A stretch of DNA of 42,357 nt from Pseudoalteromonas sp. A601 (GTDB taxonomy: Bacteria; Pseudomonadota; Gammaproteobacteria; Enterobacterales; Alteromonadaceae), in contig NZ_MXQF01000039.1 in assembly GCF_002165575.1 (NCBI RefSeq), positions 1 to 42,357 on the forward strand, written 5' to 3'. Each line of letters opens with the position of its first letter. Position 1 is the stretch's first letter. The translations under genes and the position numbers were made by a program. Below are positions 1 through 7,639 of the stretch, piece after piece. The notes below the pieces were generated by a model. That model worked only from the letters and a program-made list of their open reading frames with translations, searched no databases and was not told where the DNA came from.

Positions 1-109
1 CTTTAAACTGCGACGACGAGATTATTTAGAAGGGCTAGCCTATTTCGTACAGGTGGTAGTGAAACTCAATTGGAAAAATATGGATGTGAGCGATGTAATT
101 GAAATTTAA
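1..109 (+). CDS. C-terminal end of an unrecognised protein (cut by the window)
   Basis: An open frame runs in from the left edge (first full codon at base 2) and stops with TAA at 107-109, giving the last 35 residues of a protein. The visible tail is basic then hydrophobic and ends in NMDVSDVIEI. I do not recognise the family. It lies directly before transposase debris, so the gene could be intact or could itself be part of a disrupted locus. Only the frame and the stop codon are seen; no function is inferred. Confidence 0.4.
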   Translation, partial: FKLRRRDYLEGLAYFVQVVVKLNWKNMDVSDVIEI

Positions 110-129
110 TAATTATTTTTGGGGATCCC

Positions 130-225
130 TTAGGTGCGTTAGGCTATTTAAGCCCCGAGAAATTTGAACAAATAAATGTCGCTTAACGAAGTGTCCACTA
201 ATGATGGTTCAGATCACTATCACAT
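130..225 (+). mobile_element. Remnant of an IS3-family insertion sequence (3' end of transposase orfB)
   Basis: The frame ending TAA at about 184-186 reads ALGYLSPEKFEQINVA, the typical C-terminus of IS3-family OrfB transposases (the part that follows the RRHS motif). It is followed at once by TGTCCACTAATGATGG, resembling the terminal inverted repeat of many IS3 elements. The coding similarity starts abruptly near base 135, so the rest of the element is missing. This is an inactive fragment; the family call rests on recognition of the motif, and the exact ends are uncertain. Confidence 0.6.
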
Positions 226-353
226 TGTGCCGCTTATGAATATATTCGCTCATGCAAATACCCTACAAGATTACGCCGCAAGCGGTGAGGAATTAAACCC
301 GAAGAAGATTAAACAAACTTGAACATTAGTAATTAGCGCTATAGCATTTAAAG

Positions 354-387
354 CGAAACTACAAAAAGTTGTTTTTAAGTAGTTTCG
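354..387. repeat. Long perfect-arm inverted repeat in the left intergenic region
   Basis: CGAAACTAC (354-362) is the exact reverse complement of GTAGTTTCG (379-387); inside, AAAAA and TTTTT flank the loop GTTG. It could fold as a long hairpin. The Sel1 gene ends at 459 on the minus strand, so this could be its distal terminator, or a relic of the adjacent insertion sequence. Nothing else is recognisable between 226 and 458. Confidence 0.4.
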
Positions 388-458
388 TATAAAAAGATAG
401 CAATTAAAAGAAGCAAGGGCCTGATGTATAAATAACAGGATTACTTGGCTTTCAAATT

Positions 459-1343
459 TTAAAATGAGTCTAGAGGCTTCATATGCTTTGTTAGGATAGG
501 ATCAAAAAACTGAAGTTGCATATCCCTCATAAAGCGTTCAATTTCTTCAGGGTCTACAATAAAGCCACAATTAGAATCCTGCGAACGACAACCCATACCA
601 ACAAGATTAGACCCTGTTGGTTTACCTGGTGCCGGCATATACCGAAGTGCACTTAATAAGTTATCTAGGTAATCATCAAGGCTGTCAGACTCAACTTCAA
701 TCCTTTCAATTTCACCTTTTTCACTGGTTTGAGGCAAGTTAATACCCATAGCAATCAATCGCTTGTTTGATGGCTCATAATAATATGCAGACACTTTATA
801 ATATTCAATAGCTATCTCAGAGTTAGGTTTACCAAACACATCTGATTCATAAAGTTTACCCAAAATATACTGCGCTTTTCTATAATCTTTAGTGGCTGCA
901 TATTTTAAGAATTGTTTCCCCAACTCAATATCCTTATCTACATACTTCCCTTCTATGTAATATAAACCTAAAAAATAATGCGCAGCTAAAATATTATTTC
1001 TAGCAGCCCACTCCATCCAATTAATTCCTTGGCTGATTTCTTTATCGCCGCCTTTGCCCTCTAACAACATAAGTGAAAGCTTAAACTGAGCACTTGGATT
1101 ACCATATTTAGCACTTTTTAAATAGTACTTACGAGCTCTTTTAAAGCTCTGCTCAACCCCATATCCTTTATAATAAAACGTTGCTAGTGTCTCTGTAGCT
1201 TGTGGTATATCTTTCCTAGCATACTTTTTAATATCCTTAAAGTTTTCTACACATTCCTCTGAACTGCATTTATTTATATTATAAGCATTAGTTGCAAGTG
1301 GTAGTAACAAAAGAAACACGACTGATATAAAAATTTTCATCAC
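459..1343 (-). CDS. Sel1-like repeat protein, secreted
   Basis: Protein of 294 aa. Residues 1-20 form a signal peptide (short basic start, run of V/L, then a small-residue site near TNA), so it is predicted periplasmic or exported. From about residue 45 to 195 there are about four Sel1-type (TPR-like) repeats of about 36 residues, with the pattern A...L...Y..G.GV..(D/N)...A..Y...A (for example TFYYKGYGVEQSFKRARKYY). Sel1 proteins are scaffolds for protein-protein contacts; a specific role cannot be read from sequence. The C-terminal 90 residues carry no recognised domain. It follows the methyltransferase on the same strand after a gap of about 77 bp. A start two residues in (MKIF) is equally possible. 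Confidence 0.75.
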   Translation of the reverse strand: MMKIFISVVFLLLLPLATNAYNINKCSSEECVENFKDIKKYARKDIPQATETLATFYYKGYGVEQSFKRARKYYLKSAKYGNPSAQFKLSLMLLEGKGGDKEISQGINWMEWAARNNILAAHYFLGLYYIEGKYVDKDIELGKQFLKYAATKDYRKAQYILGKLYESDVFGKPNSEIAIEYYKVSAYYYEPSNKRLIAMGINLPQTSEKGEIERIEVESDSLDDYLDNLLSALRYMPAPGKPTGSNLVGMGCRSQDSNCGFIVDPEEIERFMRDMQLQFFDPILTKHMKPLDSF

Positions 1344-1420
1344 TATAAACCTCCTTTTTTATTATTTATAAAATAACTGTTAAATTTAAAATATAACATT
1401 TATAACAGTCATTCAATCAC

Positions 1421-2290
1421 TTATTTTATTGCTTTAACATAACTAGCAATCAACTCTCCATTTTCATATACCTCTCTGACCTCTATATCTTTGTTTAGTA
1501 GCTTTAGTTGATTAATTAATGTTATTGATTTTTTAGAAGCATCAACTAATTCATCCAACCTTAAGACTAGTAATTGTAATTCATTTTCAAACTGCCTAGC
1601 CGCTTCCACAAAGTCAATGTTTTTATTTCTATTACTATATAAAAAATCTAAAAATAGAGGCAAGTTAGTGCCTATAATAGCATCTATATGCGTTCTTTTT
1701 CTATTTTCTATATAATCTTTAATCATTGAGTATTTTAAAGAGATAGATTTTTCATCATTAATTATCATTGCTGACGAAAGTTCATAAATATAGCTCTGCA
1801 TATTTTTAAGAATTAATTTGGCCTCATTTAATATTTGCTCATTTGGTTTTACGATAATTGATTCAGGGTTGTGACAAACAAATATAAATAACCCATTTTT
1901 TTTCAACACCCTAAAAACCTCACTCAAACTGAAGTCTAAATCAGTATACTCCAGAGCAAATTGAGCTATTACAACATCAAACTGATCATCTTCAAAAGGC
2001 ATACTCTCGGCACTAACTTTTGAATGAAAAACACCATTGATAGAGTCACTTATTTCATTGTTTATTTCAGCTCTATCAATTCCAACAAGGTCTAAAGTGT
2101 GATTGCTTTGTAATAAGTCAAGTAAAGCACCATTACCAGTCCCTATATCTAGAACATGACTTCCTGGACTTATTTTTTTTGAATGATCTAACCATAACCT
2201 TTTTAACTTTCCCTGATAGTTACCTTTGATCCCCCCTCCAAAAGATGTTAAGAAACCTTGCTTCCAATAATTCGTCCAATGTTCACTCAT
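1421..2290 (-). CDS. Class I SAM-dependent methyltransferase
   Basis: About 289 aa. SAM-binding motif I is clear (VLDIGTGNGALLDLL, about residues 46-60), followed by the acidic end of strand 2 (VGIDRAE) and motif IV (FDVVIAQFALEY). This is the methyltransferase 11/25 layout. The C-terminal 130 residues are helical and may form a substrate lid. The substrate is unknown. I chose the ATG at 2290 (MSEHWTNYW); another ATG lies two codons upstream at 2296. Both starts lie just after the terminator hairpin of TonB receptor 1 (2298-2329), so transcription must come by read-through or from a promoter inside that short gap. It may be a tailoring enzyme for something imported by the receptor, but this is only neighbourhood inference. 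Confidence 0.8.
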   Translation of the reverse strand: MSEHWTNYWKQGFLTSFGGGIKGNYQGKLKRLWLDHSKKISPGSHVLDIGTGNGALLDLLQSNHTLDLVGIDRAEINNEISDSINGVFHSKVSAESMPFEDDQFDVVIAQFALEYTDLDFSLSEVFRVLKKNGLFIFVCHNPESIIVKPNEQILNEAKLILKNMQSYIYELSSAMIINDEKSISLKYSMIKDYIENRKRTHIDAIIGTNLPLFLDFLYSNRNKNIDFVEAARQFENELQLLVLRLDELVDASKKSITLINQLKLLNKDIEVREVYENGELIASYVKAIK

Positions 2291-2297
2291 ATACAAC

Positions 2298-2329
2298 CCA
2301 AAAAAAAGGCTGAAATAAATTCAGCCTTT
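2298..2329 (-). terminator. Rho-independent terminator after TonB receptor 1
   Basis: AAAGGCTGAA (2305-2314) pairs perfectly with TTCAGCCTTT (2320-2329) across a 5-nt loop. On the minus strand the hairpin is followed by a run of eight T. It lies 19 nt after the receptor stop codon and immediately before the methyltransferase start. Confidence 0.85.
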
Positions 2330-2347
2330 CACATTTATAAAAATTTT

Positions 2348-4963
2348 TTAGAATTTAATTGTATAATTCACACGGTAATCTCTACCATAGTTATTATACA
2401 AATCAGCATTATCATATGCACCATCTGAAGTAAGTACAGGATCTTCGTCTGTTAAGTTGTTAACCGATAAACGGATTGAGCCATAATCACCAGCATCATA
2501 CGAATAAGTAATATTATGGATTAACCAACTATCAAGCTTACCGTCTTGCTCAATGATACCTGTATCAGCATTAGGCGCTTCATTTTCAGAAGTAGATGCT
2601 GTGTAGCTAAGATTCCAAGCAAAACTGTGTTCATCTAGTGACCAAGTTAGAGTTGTATTAGATTTGTAATCAGGTTGACCACTCCAGCCAGCAGTATCAT
2701 AAACTCTTCCACCTACCTCAGTATCATACGAAAGTGTGAACGTGTTGATTGAATTATAGCGGAAAGTACCAACACTTGTATCCAAGCTTCCGTATAAAGT
2801 TAAATCCATACCCTCAATTTCGAAACCATTACCGTTAAAGAAACCAGTACCTGCCTCTAATAAACGACCAGTTTCTGCACGAACTAGATAAAACGTCTCA
2901 TTCGAAGTATCTTCACCAGGTGCTAATGCTGTAATTAAACCGGCTGACTCGTCAGATAATAAACGTTGAACTGTTTTAGTTTGAATTACATCCTCAATTT
3001 CTAGGTTGAAGTAATCAAGTTTAAAACCAATGTTGTCTGTAGCGTCCCAAGCAACACCTAAGTTCGTGTACTCTGAAGTCTCAGGACCTAGTTCGGTATT
3101 TGATTTATAGTATGTATCAAATTGTTTTGAGTTAGTATCACCTTGAGCATAATCAATTGCACTTTCAGCACTGAAAGTTGTTGCTGCATTCAACTCATCT
3201 AAACCAGGAGCACGGAATGCCTCTGAATAAGAAGCTCGAAATACAACAGAGTCAGTTGCCTGCCAGCGAACAGACGCTTTTGGTGCTACATTATCACCAA
3301 AATCTGAATAGTCATCGTAACGAACAGCTAAGTTCACTTCTACAGAATCGATTACCGGCAATGCTGCCTCGTAGAAGAATGCTGTAATATCACGGCTGCC
3401 TCGAGCTGAGTTACCAGCAGAACCACCGATACGGCCAGCTTCTGATTGCCCGTCATAGATATCTGCATATTCCTGTTCTAAAAACTCTGCGCCAAAGTAG
3501 TGAGCTACTTCGCCACCTGGTAATTCAAACATATCAAAACCAATGCCAGCATTAACTTGATTAAATGTAGATGAAGAGTTTTGTAGTGTTGTAGCTTTCA
3601 TGTTGGCTACACCCTCTTCGCTGTCAAGAGGAATATCGTTTTGCTGATTATATGCTAAACCACCGTAGCTTAAATAGTATGTACCAACCGATTTGTTATC
3701 AGCAACATTTGTGTGGTAATAAACATCCCAAAATGCATTATTCCAATCTAAGTCACCACGTAAACCAAAAATATAATCTTGACTGTAATCATCAACATTA
3801 CCATCACGTACACCAATATCAACCCAACGCCAGTAACCTGTAGTGGCTTCATCGTAAGGGTTCGCTGGGTTATCAGCTGCTAAATTACTCCATGGAGCTG
3901 CTGGAGGAGCATAGCGTCCAAATGAGCTATTTTGCACAACCATAGCTCGGCCATACCATTCAACTGCATCGCTAAGTTCATAACTTGCATCTAGATAGAC
4001 TGTATTACGATCTATTGATGCTTTATTATATGACACATTTGCGTGTGCATACATACAGTATGTAGAGCCTTCGCTACCCCAATCATTATCAGCCGCGAAT
4101 TCACGGAAAGTGTCTTCACCATAGGTTGCGGTTAAATCATCGCAAATAGGAGAGGCTTTTGCTTCTGAGAAATCTGGTGATGCAACAGTAGCGCCATAAA
4201 TAGACCAACCAATTGTTTCTTCATAGGCTTGGATAATACCGTCACCATCACGGTCAACAACTCTAGATTTTGTATAGTCCCTGTCACCATCTGCGATACC
4301 TTCACGCTTTTGGTGATCAAAAGAAAAAGTCACATTACCTTTGTCTGTAGAGTAACCTGCTACAACTGAAAACCCTGAGTTAGTTGTGCCTTCATCAGCC
4401 TCGCGCTGACCAACTTCACCTTGAAACTGTAGACCTTCAAAATTCTTTTTCATGATGATGTTAACAACACCAGCCATTGCATCAGAACCATATGTAGATG
4501 AAGCACCATCCGTTAGGATCTCAATTCTTTCAACTGCTGCCATTGGAATTGAATTCAAGTTCGCAGATTGGCCGCCTAGCGTTGGTGAGCCAGGCATACG
4601 TTTACCATCCAAAAGAACCAGAGTACGGTTTGAACCCGCACCGCGAAGGTTGATTGTTGCTTGAGACTGTGCAGAACTACCTGAACGCTCAGAGAATGAA
4701 CCAAAAGAGTTGAAGCTACTACCACGAAGAGCATCAGCAACTGTAAAATTACCTTCAACCTGCATATCTTCAGCTGTAATAATATTAACAGGTGAAGCGC
4801 CTTCTAAGTCAGTACGTTTAATGCGTGAGCCTGTAACTTCGATACGCTCTACTTTTTCAACACCCTCTTCAGCAGCATTTGAACTTGCTGAAAATGCAGC
4901 TGTTGATGCTGCACCAAAAGCAATCGCTAAGCGAACCGCTTTTGAAACTTTATTATTTAACAT
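2348..4963 (-). CDS. TonB-dependent receptor 1 (peptide/cofactor-type outer-membrane transporter)
   Basis: 871 aa, the usual length for the family. Signal peptide 1-30 (ends SSNA-AE). A short acidic linker with a TonB-box-like VERIEVTGSRIKR (about 38-50) precedes the plug domain (about 50-170, with SPVNIITAEDMQ and IEILTDGASSTYGSDAMAGVVNI). The beta-barrel follows, with conserved FRASYSEAFRAPGLDEL, and it ends in a phenylalanine as expected for BamA-inserted barrels. It imports a scarce nutrient across the outer membrane using TonB/ExbBD energy; the GSRIKRTD / STYGSDAMAG subtype is common in Alteromonadales, and its ligand is not deducible here. A strong ribosome site (AGGGAGA) sits before the ATG. 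It ends at a terminator with a methyltransferase just beyond. Confidence 0.92.
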   Translation of the reverse strand: MLNNKVSKAVRLAIAFGAASTAAFSASSNAAEEGVEKVERIEVTGSRIKRTDLEGASPVNIITAEDMQVEGNFTVADALRGSSFNSFGSFSERSGSSAQSQATINLRGAGSNRTLVLLDGKRMPGSPTLGGQSANLNSIPMAAVERIEILTDGASSTYGSDAMAGVVNIIMKKNFEGLQFQGEVGQREADEGTTNSGFSVVAGYSTDKGNVTFSFDHQKREGIADGDRDYTKSRVVDRDGDGIIQAYEETIGWSIYGATVASPDFSEAKASPICDDLTATYGEDTFREFAADNDWGSEGSTYCMYAHANVSYNKASIDRNTVYLDASYELSDAVEWYGRAMVVQNSSFGRYAPPAAPWSNLAADNPANPYDEATTGYWRWVDIGVRDGNVDDYSQDYIFGLRGDLDWNNAFWDVYYHTNVADNKSVGTYYLSYGGLAYNQQNDIPLDSEEGVANMKATTLQNSSSTFNQVNAGIGFDMFELPGGEVAHYFGAEFLEQEYADIYDGQSEAGRIGGSAGNSARGSRDITAFFYEAALPVIDSVEVNLAVRYDDYSDFGDNVAPKASVRWQATDSVVFRASYSEAFRAPGLDELNAATTFSAESAIDYAQGDTNSKQFDTYYKSNTELGPETSEYTNLGVAWDATDNIGFKLDYFNLEIEDVIQTKTVQRLLSDESAGLITALAPGEDTSNETFYLVRAETGRLLEAGTGFFNGNGFEIEGMDLTLYGSLDTSVGTFRYNSINTFTLSYDTEVGGRVYDTAGWSGQPDYKSNTTLTWSLDEHSFAWNLSYTASTSENEAPNADTGIIEQDGKLDSWLIHNITYSYDAGDYGSIRLSVNNLTDEDPVLTSDGAYDNADLYNNYGRDYRVNYTIKF

Positions 4964-5154
4964 TTGATTCTCCCTGGACCACTATTTTGTGGTTATTTTT
5001 ATTTAACTTCATTTAACGAGTAACAAATATCTTGTTATCGATACAGGATATTAAACAAAAAAAACCAATGTTGCCAACCTTTGTTTACTTAAATTTAAAT
5101 AAAAAAACAAAAAAAGCGTAAAATTGACGGTACAAGCCCTGAAATTTGATGGTT

Positions 5155-5175
5155 TGATACATAACTGATACATAA
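5155..5175. repeat. Two 10-bp direct repeats upstream of TonB receptor 1
   Basis: TGATACATAA occurs at 5155-5164 and again at 5166-5175, that is with an 11-bp period, one turn of the helix. It lies about 190 bp upstream of the receptor start in the 258-bp gap to polB. The spacing would suit a dimeric or cooperative DNA-binding protein; no regulator is known. Confidence 0.4.
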
Positions 5176-5221
5176 TCAATCAGAAATAGTTAACATAAAG
5201 AGAGATTTTAATTTCTTTATT

Positions 5222-7579
5222 CTAAAAAAGAGGTTGCTGTTTTGAATTAAAATCACTCACTGCTTGATTAAGACTAGCTAATATCATCTGTGCGATAGGC
5301 TTTATTTGTTTTTCAACATAAACGGTATAATCTAGTTTATCGCCAGATTGGTGCAACCGCGCACCATTATGGGTATATACATACTCAATGGTTTGACCTT
5401 TATGAACTTCAAAATCGGGGTTTTGAGATTGGTATAGTTTTACAGCTTGCACATGTGGAGGAATATTTTTTTGATAATCAGCTAAATGTTGCCCTAGTCG
5501 TTTACGGTAAACCAATTTGTTATCAAACTCTCCCGAATGTAAACGTTCTATATAGCTTTCAATGATGGGTCTTAACATGTCTGTTTTAAAATTTTCGTTA
5601 AAAAGAGTTTCAAATAACTCTACTTGAAATTGTTGTGCAAGTTCAGTCCAATCACTGCGTACGGTTTCCATGCCTTTGAATACCAGCTTTGTATCGCCAT
5701 CATTATAAACTTGACCCACATAGCGCTTTTTAGAACCTGTGGCTTTGCCGCGTATGGTTGGCATAAAAAAAGGACTGTAATGAGTTTCAAACTCAATTTC
5801 CAAGTAACTTTGTAAGTTAAAACGTTCTTTTATGTTTTGATTCCATTTGGCATTAATTGTTAATGCTAGTTGATGACCTATTGCTTTACATGCTTGTGCT
5901 GACATTTTTCCATCAAGACTCACAAATGTAGAGTCAGTGTCACCATACATAACAGTATAACCGAGCTTTTCAATCCATTTGCGTGTCGTTTGCATTATTT
6001 CGTGGCCACGTAACGTAATAGAGCTTGATAAACGAGGGTCGTAAAAACGGCACCCTTTAGAGCCTAAAACACCATAAAGACTGTTCATAATAATTTTTAT
6101 GGCTTGAGATAGCATTGGCTGATTAGTCTCTTTAGCTACTTGCCTTGATGAAGATAACTCTTTAATTAGTTGTGGTAGGTGGTGTTGACTGCGAGAAAAT
6201 AATGCCTCATGAAAGCCTGGTATTGCATCGTTTGTATTATCTAACCCTTTGATTAAACCCAATGGGTCAATACAAAAAGTTCGCATTATAGATGGATAGA
6301 GACTCTTAAAATCCAGTACGATTACATTTTTATAAAGCCCTGGAGTGGACTCCATAACATACCCGCCGGGGCTTTCAAAGGTTAAGCCATGCTCTCCTAA
6401 ATTAGGTGCCACATAACCACTTCGATGCAATAAAGGTAAGTACAAATTGGTAAATGCTGCAACTGAGCCCCCCATTCGCTCCAACTCAAGCCCAGTTAAC
6501 TCCGTTCGTACAACTGCGAACTCTAATAAATTTAACTTTTCAAAAATACGATTAACCAGCACACAATCCTGCCGGTTGTAGGCCGCTAACGCTAGTTTGT
6601 CTTCATTATATAGGCGGATAATTTCAGCTAAACGATTATCGCTTTGAATTAATTTTTCTTCGCCTAGTACTTTATGACTGACGTTGGCCAAGGAGAAGCT
6701 ATCAAAATGGTAGGTGGCATTTTTTAAAGTGTCTATCCCATCGACTACACAACGCCCAGGTATGGTTAATCGAGTAAAGTTACCTTGTTTAACATATAGC
6801 GGACTATTCCCACGGCCGATATGAAGTTTAATATTTAATTCTTCAGCCCTTCTAAACAGCACAGTAAAATCAAATTCAATAACATTCCAGCCTATGATGA
6901 TATCAGGGTCAACATGTTTGATTAGTGTTTGAAATTGTTTTAATAAATCGAGCTCATCATGACACCAGCGAATATTTTGCTCACAATCTGTAGGCTCTCC
7001 GATCATGAGTACACAATCAATCTCATCACCTACTAGGCCAATTGAGAACAATACCCCTTCACCACTGCATTCAATATCTAAAGAGAGCGTTTTAAATGAA
7101 GGAGTATAATTATTTGCAGCTTTAAGTTGCGCATTATCAATTTGTAAGTAGCCATCTTGCTGAGTCACGTCCCCTGTTACATAGACACTGCCTCGAATAA
7201 AACGCTCCATTAAAAAGCGATCAGTATGGCGTATATCAGCTTCATAGATATCTACCAATTGCTCTAGCACTGAACGAGCTTGATATAATGCTTGTGTCGA
7301 TAGAAAATAACAGCCAGTGCATTGAGCTGAGTCGAAGTGACGCAATGCCACCTTGTTAAAATACGCTAAAATTTGTTGTTCTTGTAATAATGTTTGCGCT
7401 TTTTGTACATCAGCAGAGCGAATAAAAAACACGGCTTGCTGATCAGGGATCATTACTTTAATAGGCCCAACATCACTACTAAGCCAATAACACAGGGTGA
7501 TCCCTTGTTCAGCATTATATTTATTAGGCCCATATTGTTGCCTAGAAAGTATAAAGCCTTGATAGATAGCTTGTGTCAA
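5222..7579 (-). CDS. polB: DNA polymerase II (family B)
   Basis: SOS-linked translesion/restart polymerase with 3'-5' proofreading. All family-B landmarks are visible: ExoI DIE (about 168-170), ExoII GWNVIEFD (about 230-237), polymerase motif A DFKSLYPSI (about 423-431), motif B around KIIMNSLYG (about 495-503) and motif C YGDTDS (about 545-550). I prefer the TTG at 7579: it gives MTQAIYQGFILSR, matching the E. coli N-terminus (MAQAGFILTR), and has GGGA seven bases upstream. The longest frame starts with ATG at 7621, but that codon falls inside the LexA-type box. With the TTG start the protein is 785 aa, close to the 783 aa of E. coli. It is divergent from dinG. Confidence 0.93.
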   Translation of the reverse strand: MTQAIYQGFILSRQQYGPNKYNAEQGITLCYWLSSDVGPIKVMIPDQQAVFFIRSADVQKAQTLLQEQQILAYFNKVALRHFDSAQCTGCYFLSTQALYQARSVLEQLVDIYEADIRHTDRFLMERFIRGSVYVTGDVTQQDGYLQIDNAQLKAANNYTPSFKTLSLDIECSGEGVLFSIGLVGDEIDCVLMIGEPTDCEQNIRWCHDELDLLKQFQTLIKHVDPDIIIGWNVIEFDFTVLFRRAEELNIKLHIGRGNSPLYVKQGNFTRLTIPGRCVVDGIDTLKNATYHFDSFSLANVSHKVLGEEKLIQSDNRLAEIIRLYNEDKLALAAYNRQDCVLVNRIFEKLNLLEFAVVRTELTGLELERMGGSVAAFTNLYLPLLHRSGYVAPNLGEHGLTFESPGGYVMESTPGLYKNVIVLDFKSLYPSIMRTFCIDPLGLIKGLDNTNDAIPGFHEALFSRSQHHLPQLIKELSSSRQVAKETNQPMLSQAIKIIMNSLYGVLGSKGCRFYDPRLSSSITLRGHEIMQTTRKWIEKLGYTVMYGDTDSTFVSLDGKMSAQACKAIGHQLALTINAKWNQNIKERFNLQSYLEIEFETHYSPFFMPTIRGKATGSKKRYVGQVYNDGDTKLVFKGMETVRSDWTELAQQFQVELFETLFNENFKTDMLRPIIESYIERLHSGEFDNKLVYRKRLGQHLADYQKNIPPHVQAVKLYQSQNPDFEVHKGQTIEYVYTHNGARLHQSGDKLDYTVYVEKQIKPIAQMILASLNQAVSDFNSKQQPLF

Positions 7580-7605
7580 TGTTCGATCCCAATTAATATA
7601 CAGCA

Positions 7606-7621
7606 CTGTAATTATATACAT
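7606..7621. promoter_or_regulatory. LexA-type SOS box between polB and dinG
   Basis: CTGTAATTATATACAT fits CTGT-N8-ACAG with one mismatch (final T for G), with an AT-only centre as in gammaproteobacterial SOS boxes. It lies between the start codons of two genes that belong to the SOS regulon in E. coli (polB, dinG), 18 bp from the dinG ATG and 26 bp from the preferred polB TTG. Binding by LexA is inferred. Confidence 0.65.
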
Positions 7622-7639
7622 ACTTTAGGTTATTCACCC

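Noticed and set aside
176..322. Open frame of 48 codons (ATG at 176) ending KKIKQT
   Set aside because: Its first part overlaps the transposase tail and terminal repeat in another frame, and it has no ribosome site. The end may be a real gene fragment, but it is not supported as a gene.
4452..4967. Open frames on the plus strand within TonB receptor 1
   Set aside because: Antisense shadows of a clear receptor gene; low-complexity translations without domains or ribosome sites.
7394..7639. N-terminal extension of dinG by 82 codons
   Set aside because: It would overlap polB coding sequence and the SOS box, and lacks similarity to DinG. The ATG at 7640 matches the family start.
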